From the NCBI RefSeq assembly GCF_017426725.1, contig NZ_JAERMS010000032.1:1-37160 (forward strand): 37,160 bases of DNA. The letters run 5' to 3'. How positions within the stretch are numbered: the first letter of the stretch is position 1; each line of letters begins with the position of its first letter. Position numbers and translations under genes: made by a program. This DNA is from Prevotella illustrans. GTDB taxonomy: Bacteria > Bacteroidota > Bacteroidia > Bacteroidales > Bacteroidaceae. The notes below the pieces were generated by a model. That model saw only the letters and a program-made list of their open reading frames with translations, did not search any database and had not been told where the DNA came from. Shown piece after piece: positions 1-8,935 of this stretch.

Positions 1-38
1 ATCGATACCTGTAAACCTGTCCCCACTAATTTGAAAAA

Positions 39-56
39 TATTTAGGACACTATTGC
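39..56. repeat. 18-bp repeat near the left window end (inverted partner at the right end)
   Basis: The 18 bases at 39-56 are the exact reverse complement of 37105-37122 (GCAATAGTGTCCTAAATA on the plus strand there). Similarity continues a few bases on both sides (AAAAA/TTTTT outside; a TAAAA-like block inside). A related core, AAAAATATTTTAGGACA, occurs at 15595-15611. The element lies just downstream of the minus-strand GH89 gene. Its role is unknown; it may be a dispersed intergenic repeat at which an assembly broke. Confidence 0.7.
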
Positions 57-66
57 CTTTTAAGGG

Positions 67-2286
67 CTATTTGATAGCAGAATTGTCGGTTCTTGTCGCA
101 TGATGTTTCGGTAGTCCAACTTTCGGCGCGAACCATTTATTATAGATATTTCGAGCCAGTTGTTTTATGTCTTTTCGTCCTGTGGGATAAGCAATCCGTG
201 TAATTGTGGGCTCAATCCATCGGCGTTCAAAGGCCTCTATCTCCTTATTGCAGGCCTCGGAGTCGAAAGCTCGCTTGTGCAAAACGGCAGCCTTTACATG
301 CTGAATAAATAGTTGCCAACGTTTTTTATAATAGGAAGAAACCAATCCGGCCCACGTGCGATTGGCGTAGTCGGTTAGCTGTCGACTATCGCCCCAAACA
401 GTTATCAGTGTGCGTGCGTTTCGTTCGTAATAATCTTTCTCACCTTCTGATTGCCCGAAGCCACGGGCGTCTTCAATCCATTTATGCAAGGAAAAATCTT
501 TGTCACAAGCTAATAGTTCGTCAAGGTCGTCCAACATGCCTTCCATGCGGGCAGCATAGTAGTTAATTGCATCCATGTGTTGTGCCTTGTAGGCCTTATA
601 AAGGCTGTCCCGTTCGTGGGCAAAAAAGTCGCCCAGAACCTGTCGGCCCACATTGATGACGTCGTAAAGATGTTCTCTTTTGTTGGAATTAATATCCAAC
701 AGAGACTTCCAAACCTGTAGCAATCTTTCGGGATAGGTGGTGTTGAGATAGCGTGCTTCGAATGAAGGACGTGCGCAGACCACCGTTCCAGACTCGTTAA
801 CATAGCTGGGCATGATATCATTGAACAGCAGTTGCCACACTTTGCGGTTTTTATTACTGGCAAAACCCACGTGTCGGTCGGCCATGCGATTTTTCCATTC
901 CTCCGCAGTTTGCCCGCAGTCCCATGCCTTATCCAGCACAAATTCATAGAAATCTGGGTTAACACCGAAGCCTTCCATGGTGGCTCCCAGTCCTATCATG
1001 TTGTCTCCACCCTGTGAAATGGCATCGTCCAGTCGGCGAGAGACCTTGTTGATATCTCCCTGAAGCATGGTATTGCCACCGAAGTTGGCCAAAACGCAGG
1101 TCAGATATGACTGGCCATAGAAGCGTTCGGTGAGTTTCCATATTTCTGTATGGTCGATATAGTAATCCAGCAGATACATTCTGCCTTTAGGAATGCCGCT
1201 CAGGAATGCGCGCATGGTTTCCGGTGTCCAGTGTTTCTGGTCATTGTAGAAGAACCATCCCATCTGAATCCACACGGCTTCAGGGTCGACGGCGGCTAAC
1301 GACTGGTAGAGCTTTTGGGGCAAGGTGCGCAAGGTGGTAAGGTCCCAGCTGGGTGGTTGCACTTCGTTGAAGCTGTCGAGACAGTATAAGTGATCGCTGC
1401 CGAAGAGGCGAGTCTGCTCTTCGAGGAAAGCCTTTTGTAGTTTGGTAAAGAGAGGATCGGTAGGAGAGAGGAAATAAGTACGGTATTGTTGGGCAAAGCC
1501 TCCCCATTGGCTGACTTCCGAAATCTGTGCTTTGGGATGTCGTTGCTTATAGGCCAGGGGCACACTGCCATTGAAAGCCGAGAGAACGGGGCGCATGCCG
1601 AAGGCTCTTTCGCGCTGAAGAATGCGTTGTTGCAGTAGAAGTTGCCCGTCAATCCAGGCTTGGGGAAGTGGCCCTTGCCACCCATTGACATTCACCATGC
1701 GCTGCCAGGGCAGATGAGCCGGTCCTGTGAAGAAACTTCGTATCTGTTTGTCAGTCAGGCCTTCGCGTTGCCATACGCGTTGCCAAGCGGCTTCGACACC
1801 CGTTATCGCCAGCGGCATGGTCACACCGTTGAGGGCCATCCAGTCAATCAGTCGTTCCCATTCTTTCCACCCCCACCATGGCATGGTGTAGCCAAAGGTG
1901 CAGTAATTCAGGAAAAAACGGTTCTTTACCTTAGCCTTGCCGGTGATGGGCAAGCTGAGGGTGGGCAGTAACCGGGGCAAAATAACGGGATTCTGCTGTT
2001 TCCACGATACTTCTGTCAGGCAATAGTTTTTCAGGTAATGGTTCAGTCCTACGGCCATAGCGATGGCACTGTTGCCACTGATGACAATCTTGTCGGCATC
2101 GCTCCTTACCATAAAGCGTTCTATACTGTCGGTCGTAAGTTCAAACTTGAAGCGATTGACGTAGGCGGGGGCGAGACGGGCGACCATCTCTTCCATCATC
2201 TGACATTGTTGATGACCGGCTGCTGTGATAGACTGAACGAAACACCACAGGGCGATAAGGAGCGGATATTGCTTTTTTCTTTTCAT
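67..2286 (-). CDS. GH89 alpha-N-acetylglucosaminidase (NAGLU-like), copy A
   Basis: The 739-residue protein resembles family GH89, which removes terminal alpha-linked N-acetylglucosamine from glycans by a retaining mechanism. It starts with a Sec signal peptide (MKRKKQ followed by a hydrophobic stretch to about residue 23), so it is exported. The usual order of a small N-terminal domain, a central barrel (about 115-450) and a helical C-terminal domain is visible. The two expected catalytic acids are present: E308 in DSFNE and E438 in TMEGFG, 130 residues apart as in human NAGLU (E316/E446). It is transcribed away from the SusC gene, so it has its own promoter in the 407-bp divergent region. 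It is clearly diverged from the second GH89 at 11246-13387 (different sequences around both acids), which suggests a different linkage or aglycone. Family assignment is firm; the natural substrate is not known. Confidence 0.93.
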   Translation of the reverse strand: MKRKKQYPLLIALWCFVQSITAAGHQQCQMMEEMVARLAPAYVNRFKFELTTDSIERFMVRSDADKIVISGNSAIAMAVGLNHYLKNYCLTEVSWKQQNPVILPRLLPTLSLPITGKAKVKNRFFLNYCTFGYTMPWWGWKEWERLIDWMALNGVTMPLAITGVEAAWQRVWQREGLTDKQIRSFFTGPAHLPWQRMVNVNGWQGPLPQAWIDGQLLLQQRILQRERAFGMRPVLSAFNGSVPLAYKQRHPKAQISEVSQWGGFAQQYRTYFLSPTDPLFTKLQKAFLEEQTRLFGSDHLYCLDSFNEVQPPSWDLTTLRTLPQKLYQSLAAVDPEAVWIQMGWFFYNDQKHWTPETMRAFLSGIPKGRMYLLDYYIDHTEIWKLTERFYGQSYLTCVLANFGGNTMLQGDINKVSRRLDDAISQGGDNMIGLGATMEGFGVNPDFYEFVLDKAWDCGQTAEEWKNRMADRHVGFASNKNRKVWQLLFNDIMPSYVNESGTVVCARPSFEARYLNTTYPERLLQVWKSLLDINSNKREHLYDVINVGRQVLGDFFAHERDSLYKAYKAQHMDAINYYAARMEGMLDDLDELLACDKDFSLHKWIEDARGFGQSEGEKDYYERNARTLITVWGDSRQLTDYANRTWAGLVSSYYKKRWQLFIQHVKAAVLHKRAFDSEACNKEIEAFERRWIEPTITRIAYPTGRKDIKQLARNIYNKWFAPKVGLPKHHATRTDNSAIK

Positions 2287-2407
2287 GATATGAGGTTTGA
2301 CTGAATATTCAACATGCGTAAACTATAAAAGAACAGACTCTTTATGTCTGGTATGACAAGCGTAATTGTTGTTTATAACTAAGCGTATATACTTATTTGG
2401 TGCAAAT

Positions 2408-2426
2408 ATGAATATTTAATATTCAT
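2408..2426. repeat. 19-bp perfect palindrome (operator-like)
   Basis: ATGAATATTTAATATTCAT has 9-bp arms around one central T. It lies between the -33-like and -7-like boxes of a weak minus-strand promoter for the GH89-A gene, so it could be an operator. The region is AT-rich, so chance cannot be excluded. Confidence 0.5.
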
Positions 2427-2556
2427 TTAGAAATCAAGCTTTTTCCACCTTATTATATATAGGGAGCTTCCTTTGCTGTTGAAAAAATGTGGTTAATAAA
2501 AAAATAATTGATATTTTTTAGTTATAAAATCAGATTCCAAATGTCTAACCATTCAA

Positions 2557-2620
2557 ACGCGGAAACAGTTGTGCTTGTGACCTTAGGGTTTCATAGCGGC
2601 AGTATCAAAGACGCGGAAAC
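2557..2620 (+). repeat. Direct repeat pair ACGCGGAAAC upstream of SusC
   Basis: ACGCGGAAAC occurs at 2557-2566 and 2611-2620, both preceded by TCAAA and followed by A/T then G. The pair is 54 bp apart, about five helical turns, and the second copy ends 73 bp before the SusC start. This could be an activator or ECF sigma recognition element. Only the repetition is observed; the function is inferred. Confidence 0.45.
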
Positions 2621-2693
2621 TGCTCCACATCGACAAGAAAAACCTAAAATCATTTTAAGATACTAACCTAAATATTAACTTAATCATAAACTT

Positions 2694-5600
2694 ATGTGTG
2701 GATTTATGAAGTCAAGAATGTTAGCTTATGCTTTTGTTGGCGCTTTGTTGGGAGTGCCACTTCAAATGACCGCTCAGCAGCAGAAAGTGTCACTCAGCCT
2801 TAATCGTGTAAGTCTGAAGAGAGTATTAAGCGAGATTGAGAAAAAGACCCAGTACAAATTCAGCTATCGTGATGTTACGCTTGATAACAGTAAGCTGGTC
2901 TCTGTGCAGAAAAATGATGTGACGGTGGCCTCTGTACTTAGTGAAATACTGGGTGAACGCGGTTTGGAATACAAACTGGTAGAACCTTCTACGATTATTA
3001 TTTCGGTTAAGACTAATACAGAAAAGAAGGATAAGAAAAAGATACGCTCCAGTGGTATGGTGCTTGATGCGCATGGTGAGCCTGTAATTGGTGCAACCGT
3101 ACAAGTTGTTGGCAAAAAAAATAGTGGAACGATAACCGATTTAACAGGAAAATTTTCTCTTGATGTAAATGATGGAGATCAGCTTGAGATTAGTTATGTA
3201 GGTTTTCAGACTTTGCGTGTTCGTCCGAAAGAGAACATGAATATAAAGATGGAAGAGAATCAAGAGTCGTTGAATGAGGTTGTTGTCGTGGGCTATGGTA
3301 CGCAACGTAAACGCGATTTGACAGGTTCGATAGCCTCGTTGAAGGGCGATGATATGAAGTTCGATGGTGTGTCATCGGTTTCTCAGGCTTTGGGTGGCAA
3401 GGCTGCCGGCCTTTATGTACGTCAGAACAGTGCTCAACCTGGTGGAGGTATCGACATTCTTGTACGTGGCGCGGGCAGTGTCAACGCCGGCAACGACCCT
3501 TTGTATATTGTTGATGGTTTTCCTATTGCAAAACTTGACCAGCCGGATGGTGGTGATAAAAAGATGAGTCCGGGAACACAAAGCATACTCAACTTCCTAA
3601 ATCCGAATGACATTGAGTCGATAGAAGTATTGAAAGACGCCTCCGCCACTTCCATCTATGGTGCACGTGCGGCCAACGGTGTAGTTATCATCACGACCAA
3701 GCGTGGTAAGACCGGTAGTGCTAAAGTGTCTTATTCGTATGACTTTTCTTATCAGAAATATTCCGATATCTATAATCTGCTGTCGTTGAAAGAGTGGATG
3801 CAGGTGCGTAACGATATGGCCTTAGAAAACTATATGTGGAACAACCGAGTAGCTCCATACGGCACAAAGACAATGGAAGAGGCAGCTGCTAATCCCTATA
3901 ATGGGGTAAAATTGAGTTATCCTTATACCGATGCGCAGATTGCGGCAGCCGGAGAGGGTACCGACTGGCTCGGACTGATTACGCGTAACGGCCGTATCAA
4001 TGAGCACAACGTCAACCTGCAGGGCGGTAGTGACAAAACACAGTATATGCTGTCGTTCAACTACTTCGACCAAAAAGGTATCGTGAAAAACTCTGGTTTG
4101 ACTCGATACACGCTGAAAACCAACATCGACCAGAGCTTTCTTAAGATATTCAAAGCTGGTTTGAACCTGACGATGACACGTATCAATAATGATAATACAC
4201 AATTGGGGGCTGCACGTTATGAGAACTCCGGTATTATCCGCTCGGCCATTCAGATGAGTCCGGAGGTGAAAGCCTACGATGCCGAAACGGGTACTTATCC
4301 TGTCAATCCTCTGTTGGCCAAACAGCCTAACTCGTACTCGTTGCTGACGAATACCGACCAAGGACGCACTAATCGATTAATCGGTAACGTCTATATAGAG
4401 GCTCGTCCGTTAGAAGAATTGCTGTTGCGTGGTGCCTTGGGTATAGATCATGCGCAGATAGATCGTAAGACTTACCAACCTCGCACAACCGTAAATGGTA
4501 ATGCCAACGGTGGAGTGGCCTATATTTATAATACAAACAACGATCAGTATCTGGCAGAAGCTACGGCCACTTATCACAAGACTTTGGCCGATATCCACAA
4601 TGTTAATTTCATGGTGGGTGCCTCCTACGAAGAATTTAACAATGATATATCCGAGTTGGGAAATAACAACTTCCTGACCGACGCTTTTCTTTATAACAAT
4701 ATTGACGCCGGAACGGGAACCAAGATAACCAAGTCCAACGCTACGAAAAACAAGATGGAATCTTATTTCATGCGTGCTTCCTACGTACTCATGGATCGCT
4801 ATCTCTTTACGGGAACCATGCGTGCCGATGGTGCCAGCGTATTTGCCAAGAACAATAAGTGGGGCTATTTCCCCTCTGTTGCTTTAGGTTGGCTTATCAA
4901 TGAAGAAAGTTTCTTGAAGCAGACAAAATGGCTTTCGAATCTAAAACTGCGTCTCAGCTGGGGACAGACGGGTAATGCCGACATCGGAACCAATGCCTTT
5001 GCAAGTTTCGCAGCCGAAAATGCCTATGTCAACGGTGACCACAAGACGGTGATAGGTGTGAAGAAAGGCAAGATTGCCAATCCTAATTTGAAGTGGGAAA
5101 CGACCACCGAGTGGAACCTTGGTTTAGACTTTGGTTTCTTAAGAGGGCGCATCAGTGGTTCTGTTGATCTGTATCAGCGTATCATTTCCGATCTGCTCAA
5201 CTACCGTTTGCTTAATTCTTATCAGGAGCTTCCTAAGGTAATGTCGAACGTGGGAAAGACTCAAGGCCGGGGTATAGAGTTCATGCTCAACACGCGAAAT
5301 ATCGAAACGAAGGATTTCAGCTGGTCGACCAACTTCACCTTTACGAAATATAAAGACCGCTGGAAAGAGCGTACACCCGACTGGAAGCCCGCGGTCTATG
5401 AGCATGTCGGCGATCCTATTCGTCCCATCTATTCGCGCATAGCCGACCATGTCCTCCAAATTGGCGAGGCTGCTCCGGCCGCTCAGCCTGATTTGTTACC
5501 CGGTCAGATTGTCATTAAGGATATTAACGGCTACAAGCGCGACAGCTCGGGTAATCCTGTGACTGATGAAAACGGACATTTCGTGCTGACTGGAGAGCCT

Positions 5601-6140
5601 GATGGTAAGATTGATGATGCCGATACGAAGCTCATCGGTACGACCGATCCGGGTTGGTTAGCAGGCTTGAACAACGTATTCAGATACAAGGACTTCGAAT
5701 TTTCATTTATGTTCAATGGCATGTTTGATCGTAAAATTCAAGATCCGACGATGGCCTTTTACGGTATTAACAGCTATGGCGTGGCAGGCTCAGGATTAAA
5801 TGGTTTGAAAACCAATCTTGAACGCTGGACACCGACCAATCCTTCTTCCCGATATCCAAGCGCATTCTACAACATGGGACGTGGCAAATACTATACGAGT
5901 GGTGACTTTTTCTATCAGAACGCATGGTTCATCCGTCTGCAAAACGTGTCGTTGAGCTATAATTTGCCTAAGAAATTGTTGAGTAAGGTTGGATTTATCA
6001 ATAGTCTACGCGTGCATCTTTCGGCCAATAACCTTTTTGTGATTACGCCTTATGATGGGCTTGATCCAGAGACTGATGCCTATGAGGCTGCCTATCCCAA
6101 CGCCAGAACCTTTAACTTTGGTCTAAATATTTCTTTCTGA
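2694..6140 (+). CDS. SusC-like TonB-dependent receptor with N-terminal STN domain
   Basis: This is a 1148-residue outer-membrane, TonB-dependent glycan importer of the SusC/RagA family. After a signal peptide (about residues 5-28, ending near MTAQQQ) comes an STN secretin/TonB short N-terminal domain (about 30-105), then a carboxypeptidase-regulatory-like domain (about 120-190). Next come a TonB-box/plug region (EVVVVGYGTQRKRDLTGS, then YIVDGFPI) and a long beta-barrel ending in the aromatic NISF. The STN domain is the part that, in related receptors, contacts a FecR anti-sigma factor, and such a protein is encoded at 14219-15199. The gene is followed 28 bp later by its SusD partner. Translation could begin at the ATG at 2694 or at the one at 2706; the second gives a more typical signal peptide. 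Confidence 0.95.
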   Translation: MCGFMKSRMLAYAFVGALLGVPLQMTAQQQKVSLSLNRVSLKRVLSEIEKKTQYKFSYRDVTLDNSKLVSVQKNDVTVASVLSEILGERGLEYKLVEPSTIIISVKTNTEKKDKKKIRSSGMVLDAHGEPVIGATVQVVGKKNSGTITDLTGKFSLDVNDGDQLEISYVGFQTLRVRPKENMNIKMEENQESLNEVVVVGYGTQRKRDLTGSIASLKGDDMKFDGVSSVSQALGGKAAGLYVRQNSAQPGGGIDILVRGAGSVNAGNDPLYIVDGFPIAKLDQPDGGDKKMSPGTQSILNFLNPNDIESIEVLKDASATSIYGARAANGVVIITTKRGKTGSAKVSYSYDFSYQKYSDIYNLLSLKEWMQVRNDMALENYMWNNRVAPYGTKTMEEAAANPYNGVKLSYPYTDAQIAAAGEGTDWLGLITRNGRINEHNVNLQGGSDKTQYMLSFNYFDQKGIVKNSGLTRYTLKTNIDQSFLKIFKAGLNLTMTRINNDNTQLGAARYENSGIIRSAIQMSPEVKAYDAETGTYPVNPLLAKQPNSYSLLTNTDQGRTNRLIGNVYIEARPLEELLLRGALGIDHAQIDRKTYQPRTTVNGNANGGVAYIYNTNNDQYLAEATATYHKTLADIHNVNFMVGASYEEFNNDISELGNNNFLTDAFLYNNIDAGTGTKITKSNATKNKMESYFMRASYVLMDRYLFTGTMRADGASVFAKNNKWGYFPSVALGWLINEESFLKQTKWLSNLKLRLSWGQTGNADIGTNAFASFAAENAYVNGDHKTVIGVKKGKIANPNLKWETTTEWNLGLDFGFLRGRISGSVDLYQRIISDLLNYRLLNSYQELPKVMSNVGKTQGRGIEFMLNTRNIETKDFSWSTNFTFTKYKDRWKERTPDWKPAVYEHVGDPIRPIYSRIADHVLQIGEAAPAAQPDLLPGQIVIKDINGYKRDSSGNPVTDENGHFVLTGEPDGKIDDADTKLIGTTDPGWLAGLNNVFRYKDFEFSFMFNGMFDRKIQDPTMAFYGINSYGVAGSGLNGLKTNLERWTPTNPSSRYPSAFYNMGRGKYYTSGDFFYQNAWFIRLQNVSLSYNLPKKLLSKVGFINSLRVHLSANNLFVITPYDGLDPETDAYEAAYPNARTFNFGLNISF

Positions 6141-6168
6141 CAATTCTATATAATAATAAATGTAACTT

Positions 6169-7728
6169 ATGAAAACGAAATATATCTCATGTGTGGCTGC
6201 TCTGACTTTTGCTGCCATGACGTTTACAAGTTGTGCTGATCTGAATCCCGTAGACTATTCGGAAATGAACAGCGAACTGTTTCCAAAGACAGAGAGTGAT
6301 TATATCACGTTGGTCAATGAGTGTTATCGGTCCATACGCTCCAGTTGGTTCGATGGCTTGTTCGCCACAGACGACCGAGGATGTGTCGCCCTTAATGACG
6401 CGACGACCGAAATACTGACTGCCCGTAGTTATATTTTTAAGAAACAACACGATCTGGATTGGAATTCTACCGACGATTACTTGGTCGGATTCTATTATAC
6501 GGAGAAGGATCCATCGGGTGGTGGCTTTCGTGATGGCTTTGCCAATGATATTAGTCGTTGCACGTCGGATTTGGCTTATATCGAAAATGCTACTTCTTTG
6601 AATGAAGCACAAAAGAAAAAGATGACAGCCGAAGTGCGGTGTGCCCGTGCTTTTATCTCTTATACGCTTTATGATATGTTTGGCCCTTTGATCATTGCGC
6701 CACAGAAACTATTGGAAACTCCACGTGAAAATAAGCCTTTACCACGCATGTCTCGTGAAGAAATGGTGAAATTCATAGAGGCGGACTTGCTTTATGCGGC
6801 TGAAAACCTGCCGTCTCCCAATGCGGTTGAATATGGTAGGTTCAGCACCGGACTGGCCAAGATGCTGCTTATTCGTCTGTATTTGCATGAGACAAAGGAC
6901 GACAAGAGTTATTATGCAAAGGTGGAAACGTTAGCCCGTGAACTGATGCAACCTTCCTTTGGTTATCAGTTGCAGCCGAGTTATACACGGATGTTTGAGG
7001 TTGGCGGACAGGGAAAAACTAATAAGGAAATCATCTTTGCCTTGCCCGTTAATACCGAAATGGTAAGCTGGAATGACTGGCACATGTTTGTATTGCCATC
7101 TGATTTTGGAAGCAATGGTATGAAAGGCGGCTACCATAGTTTGACGAGTACTTGGCATTTCTACGACGGTTTTGAAGCAAACGACGTGCGCCGCACCTAT
7201 CTTTTGGCCGAATACACGAGCAACAAGACCGGCAAACTCGTAAAGCGAGGCGATTATCCCAATCTCGACCTCGGCCCCATCCCCATGAAATATGGCTACG
7301 ATACCGACCTGTTTAGCAATAGCGGACGTAGCAAGATAGACCCCATTCTCTATCGTTATGCCGACGTCTATCTGTCCTTGGCAGAGGCTTTGTATCGCAA
7401 GCCGGGAGCTTCGGCTACCGATAAGCAGGAGGCTTTGAAGTATATCAACGTTATTCGTGAGCGGGCGGGTATAGCAAGTATAGATTATTCGGCCATTGAC
7501 ACGGATGAAAAGTTTGTCGAAGTGTTGCTCAAGGAGCGTTGTCATGAGTTCTGGTGCGAGAACGGACAGTATCGTGCCGACCTTATTCGACTGGATAAAT
7601 TCATAGAATATGCCAAGACCATTAACGGTTCTCCTTATGCCGAAAAGGCGAAGGAAGTTTATCCTTTACCCAAGAGCGTTATCATAGATGGTAAAGGCGT
7701 GGTCATTCAGAACGCGGGTTACGATTAA
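6169..7728 (+). CDS. SusD/RagB-like glycan-binding outer-membrane lipoprotein
   Basis: This 519-residue protein is the surface lipoprotein that caps the SusC channel and binds the incoming glycan. The signal peptide ends in the lipobox FTSC with the lipidated cysteine at residue 22. A SusD-like N-terminal region and a RagB/SusD C-terminal region follow (ADVYLSLAEALYRK, YINVIRERAG, LLKERCHEFWCENGQYRADLIR are typical). It lies 28 bp after SusC and is certainly cotranscribed with it. An unusual array of hairpins lies immediately downstream, before the hydrolase genes. The ligand cannot be predicted from sequence; the neighbouring GH89 enzymes suggest a GlcNAc-capped glycan. Confidence 0.95.
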   Translation: MKTKYISCVAALTFAAMTFTSCADLNPVDYSEMNSELFPKTESDYITLVNECYRSIRSSWFDGLFATDDRGCVALNDATTEILTARSYIFKKQHDLDWNSTDDYLVGFYYTEKDPSGGGFRDGFANDISRCTSDLAYIENATSLNEAQKKKMTAEVRCARAFISYTLYDMFGPLIIAPQKLLETPRENKPLPRMSREEMVKFIEADLLYAAENLPSPNAVEYGRFSTGLAKMLLIRLYLHETKDDKSYYAKVETLARELMQPSFGYQLQPSYTRMFEVGGQGKTNKEIIFALPVNTEMVSWNDWHMFVLPSDFGSNGMKGGYHSLTSTWHFYDGFEANDVRRTYLLAEYTSNKTGKLVKRGDYPNLDLGPIPMKYGYDTDLFSNSGRSKIDPILYRYADVYLSLAEALYRKPGASATDKQEALKYINVIRERAGIASIDYSAIDTDEKFVEVLLKERCHEFWCENGQYRADLIRLDKFIEYAKTINGSPYAEKAKEVYPLPKSVIIDGKGVVIQNAGYD

Positions 7729-7741
7729 AAAATACACAAAC

Positions 7742-7837
7742 GATGGATTACCACGCAGTGGTAATAGTATTACCAAGCGTGTGGTAATATGATTACCAAG
7801 GCGTGGTAATGTTGTTACCACACGCTGGTAATCCATC
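7742..7837. repeat. Array of four TTACCA/TGGTAA hairpins in a larger inverted repeat
   Basis: The 172-bp gap between susD and the next gene holds four consecutive short inverted repeats: 7747-7765, 7769-7788, 7792-7810 and 7815-7831. Each has TTACCA and TGGTAA arms around a 3-6-base or slightly longer centre. The centres are spaced about 22 bp apart. The outermost 12 bases on each side (GATGGATTACCA at 7742-7753 and its exact complement at 7826-7837) also pair with one another. Centres are partly complementary (GCGTG in hairpin 2, CACGC in hairpin 4), so alternative folds are possible. No U-tract follows, so it is not an ordinary terminator. It may set mRNA stability or attenuation between highly expressed susCD and the enzyme genes, or be a protein-binding array. 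Confidence 0.85.
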
Positions 7838-7900
7838 AAAAGATAAGGTATATCGACTTTAATTTTACCGAACAACAGCAATATTGTAGAATAAATATTT

Positions 7901-8935
7901 ATGGATCGACGTAGTTTTTTGAAACGTGCGACAGCATTGGGCATGGCTGCAACCTTGCCCAAGGTGCTGTTGGGCACTTCTCTGGTAGAGCAAGTTGCGG
8001 AGCCCCGGTCTTCAGGAGAGAAGTTTTGGGCTTGTCTGATGCATCTTTCCTTTAATTTTGCAGGCCAAATAAAACTGTATGGAGGACTACGAACAGAGTT
8101 TGAACCCGATATGGCTGTGTGGAACGCGGCCATTGATCGCATGGCCAAAAACCATGTAAACATGCTTTTTATCAATCTGGATGATTCGGTGGCTTGGCAC
8201 AGTCATCCCGAGATTTCTTTGGCTCATTCGTGGACACACGAGCAGTTGCGGGCACAGTTGGCTAAGATTAGGAAGGCAGGAATAGAGCCTATTCCTATGT
8301 TTAACTTTTCTACGACACATGATGCGTGGCTGGGTAAGTATTCAAAAATGGTGTCATCGGCCAAGTATTATGAAGTTTGCGCCGACTTGATAGCCGAAGC
8401 CATCGCGCTCTTCGATACGCCTCGCTTTATTCATTTCGGCATGGACGAAGAACGAATCGACTACCAGCTGTCCGATTATATCGTGATACGGCAGCAGGAA
8501 ACATGGTGGGCCGACTTGTATTTCTACATCGGCGAAGCCATGAAACGGGGCGTTCGCCCTTGCGTATGGGCTGATTACGTGTGGCACCATCCGGATGATT
8601 TCTTCAAGATGATGCCCAAGTCGGTGGTACAATGCAATTGGTGGTACACTGAGAAGTTCTCTGTCAACGATGTGGCCATCCGTTCTTATCTTGATTTGGC
8701 CCGTGAAGGCTATGACGTAATGGCCACCGGTAGTTTTGATCAAGAGAACCCCAAGAGCATTGGAAATACGGTGAAGTTCTGTAGCGAGCATATTGACGGC
8801 AATCATCTGTTGGGCTTTATGCAGACATTCTGGAAGCCGACGATAGAAACTTATCGTGCGCCTATCCTACAAGGGATTGACTTGATTGGAGCCGCACGTT
8901 CGGAATATGAAAATAAAAGGAGAACGAAGGTATGA
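7901..8935 (+). CDS. Exported GH20-like hydrolase of unassigned family, paralogue 1 (Tat-type signal)
   Basis: This 344-residue protein starts with a twin-arginine motif (RRSFLK, residues 3-8) and a hydrophobic stretch, so it is probably exported folded or anchored. The body looks like a TIM-barrel glycosidase. HFGMDEE (H178, D182, E183) resembles the H-x-G-x-DE catalytic signature of GH20 beta-hexosaminidases, and QCNWWY and TFWKPTIE are shared with the next gene. It is shorter than a standard GH20 enzyme and lacks the usual N-terminal GH20b domain, so I do not assign it to that family. Its stop overlaps the start of its paralogue by 4 bp (ATGA). The context (SusCD, GH89, GH10) argues for a role in glycan breakdown. 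The exact reaction is unknown. Confidence 0.85.
   Translation: MDRRSFLKRATALGMAATLPKVLLGTSLVEQVAEPRSSGEKFWACLMHLSFNFAGQIKLYGGLRTEFEPDMAVWNAAIDRMAKNHVNMLFINLDDSVAWHSHPEISLAHSWTHEQLRAQLAKIRKAGIEPIPMFNFSTTHDAWLGKYSKMVSSAKYYEVCADLIAEAIALFDTPRFIHFGMDEERIDYQLSDYIVIRQQETWWADLYFYIGEAMKRGVRPCVWADYVWHHPDDFFKMMPKSVVQCNWWYTEKFSVNDVAIRSYLDLAREGYDVMATGSFDQENPKSIGNTVKFCSEHIDGNHLLGFMQTFWKPTIETYRAPILQGIDLIGAARSEYENKRRTKV

Larger units (their letters stand above)
2287..2693. promoter_or_regulatory. Divergent regulatory region between GH89-A and SusC
   Basis: This is a 407-bp AT-rich gap with no credible gene. It must carry both divergent promoters. Visible elements are an inverted repeat TATTTG-GTG-CAAATA at 2394-2408, which abuts a perfect palindrome with a single central base at 2408-2426. 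A direct repeat ACGCGGAAAC occurs at 2557-2566 and 2611-2620 (54 bp apart), each preceded by TCAAA. A weak minus-strand promoter (TTTC, 19 bases, CATATTTG; 2403-2433) overlaps the palindrome. I could not find a good TAnnTTTG match for the SusC direction, which would fit control by an alternative sigma factor. Confidence 0.55.

Noticed and set aside
7666..8175. Minus-strand open frame across the susD/hydrolase junction
   Set aside because: It spans the hairpin array and the antisense of the twin-arginine leader; no family resemblance.
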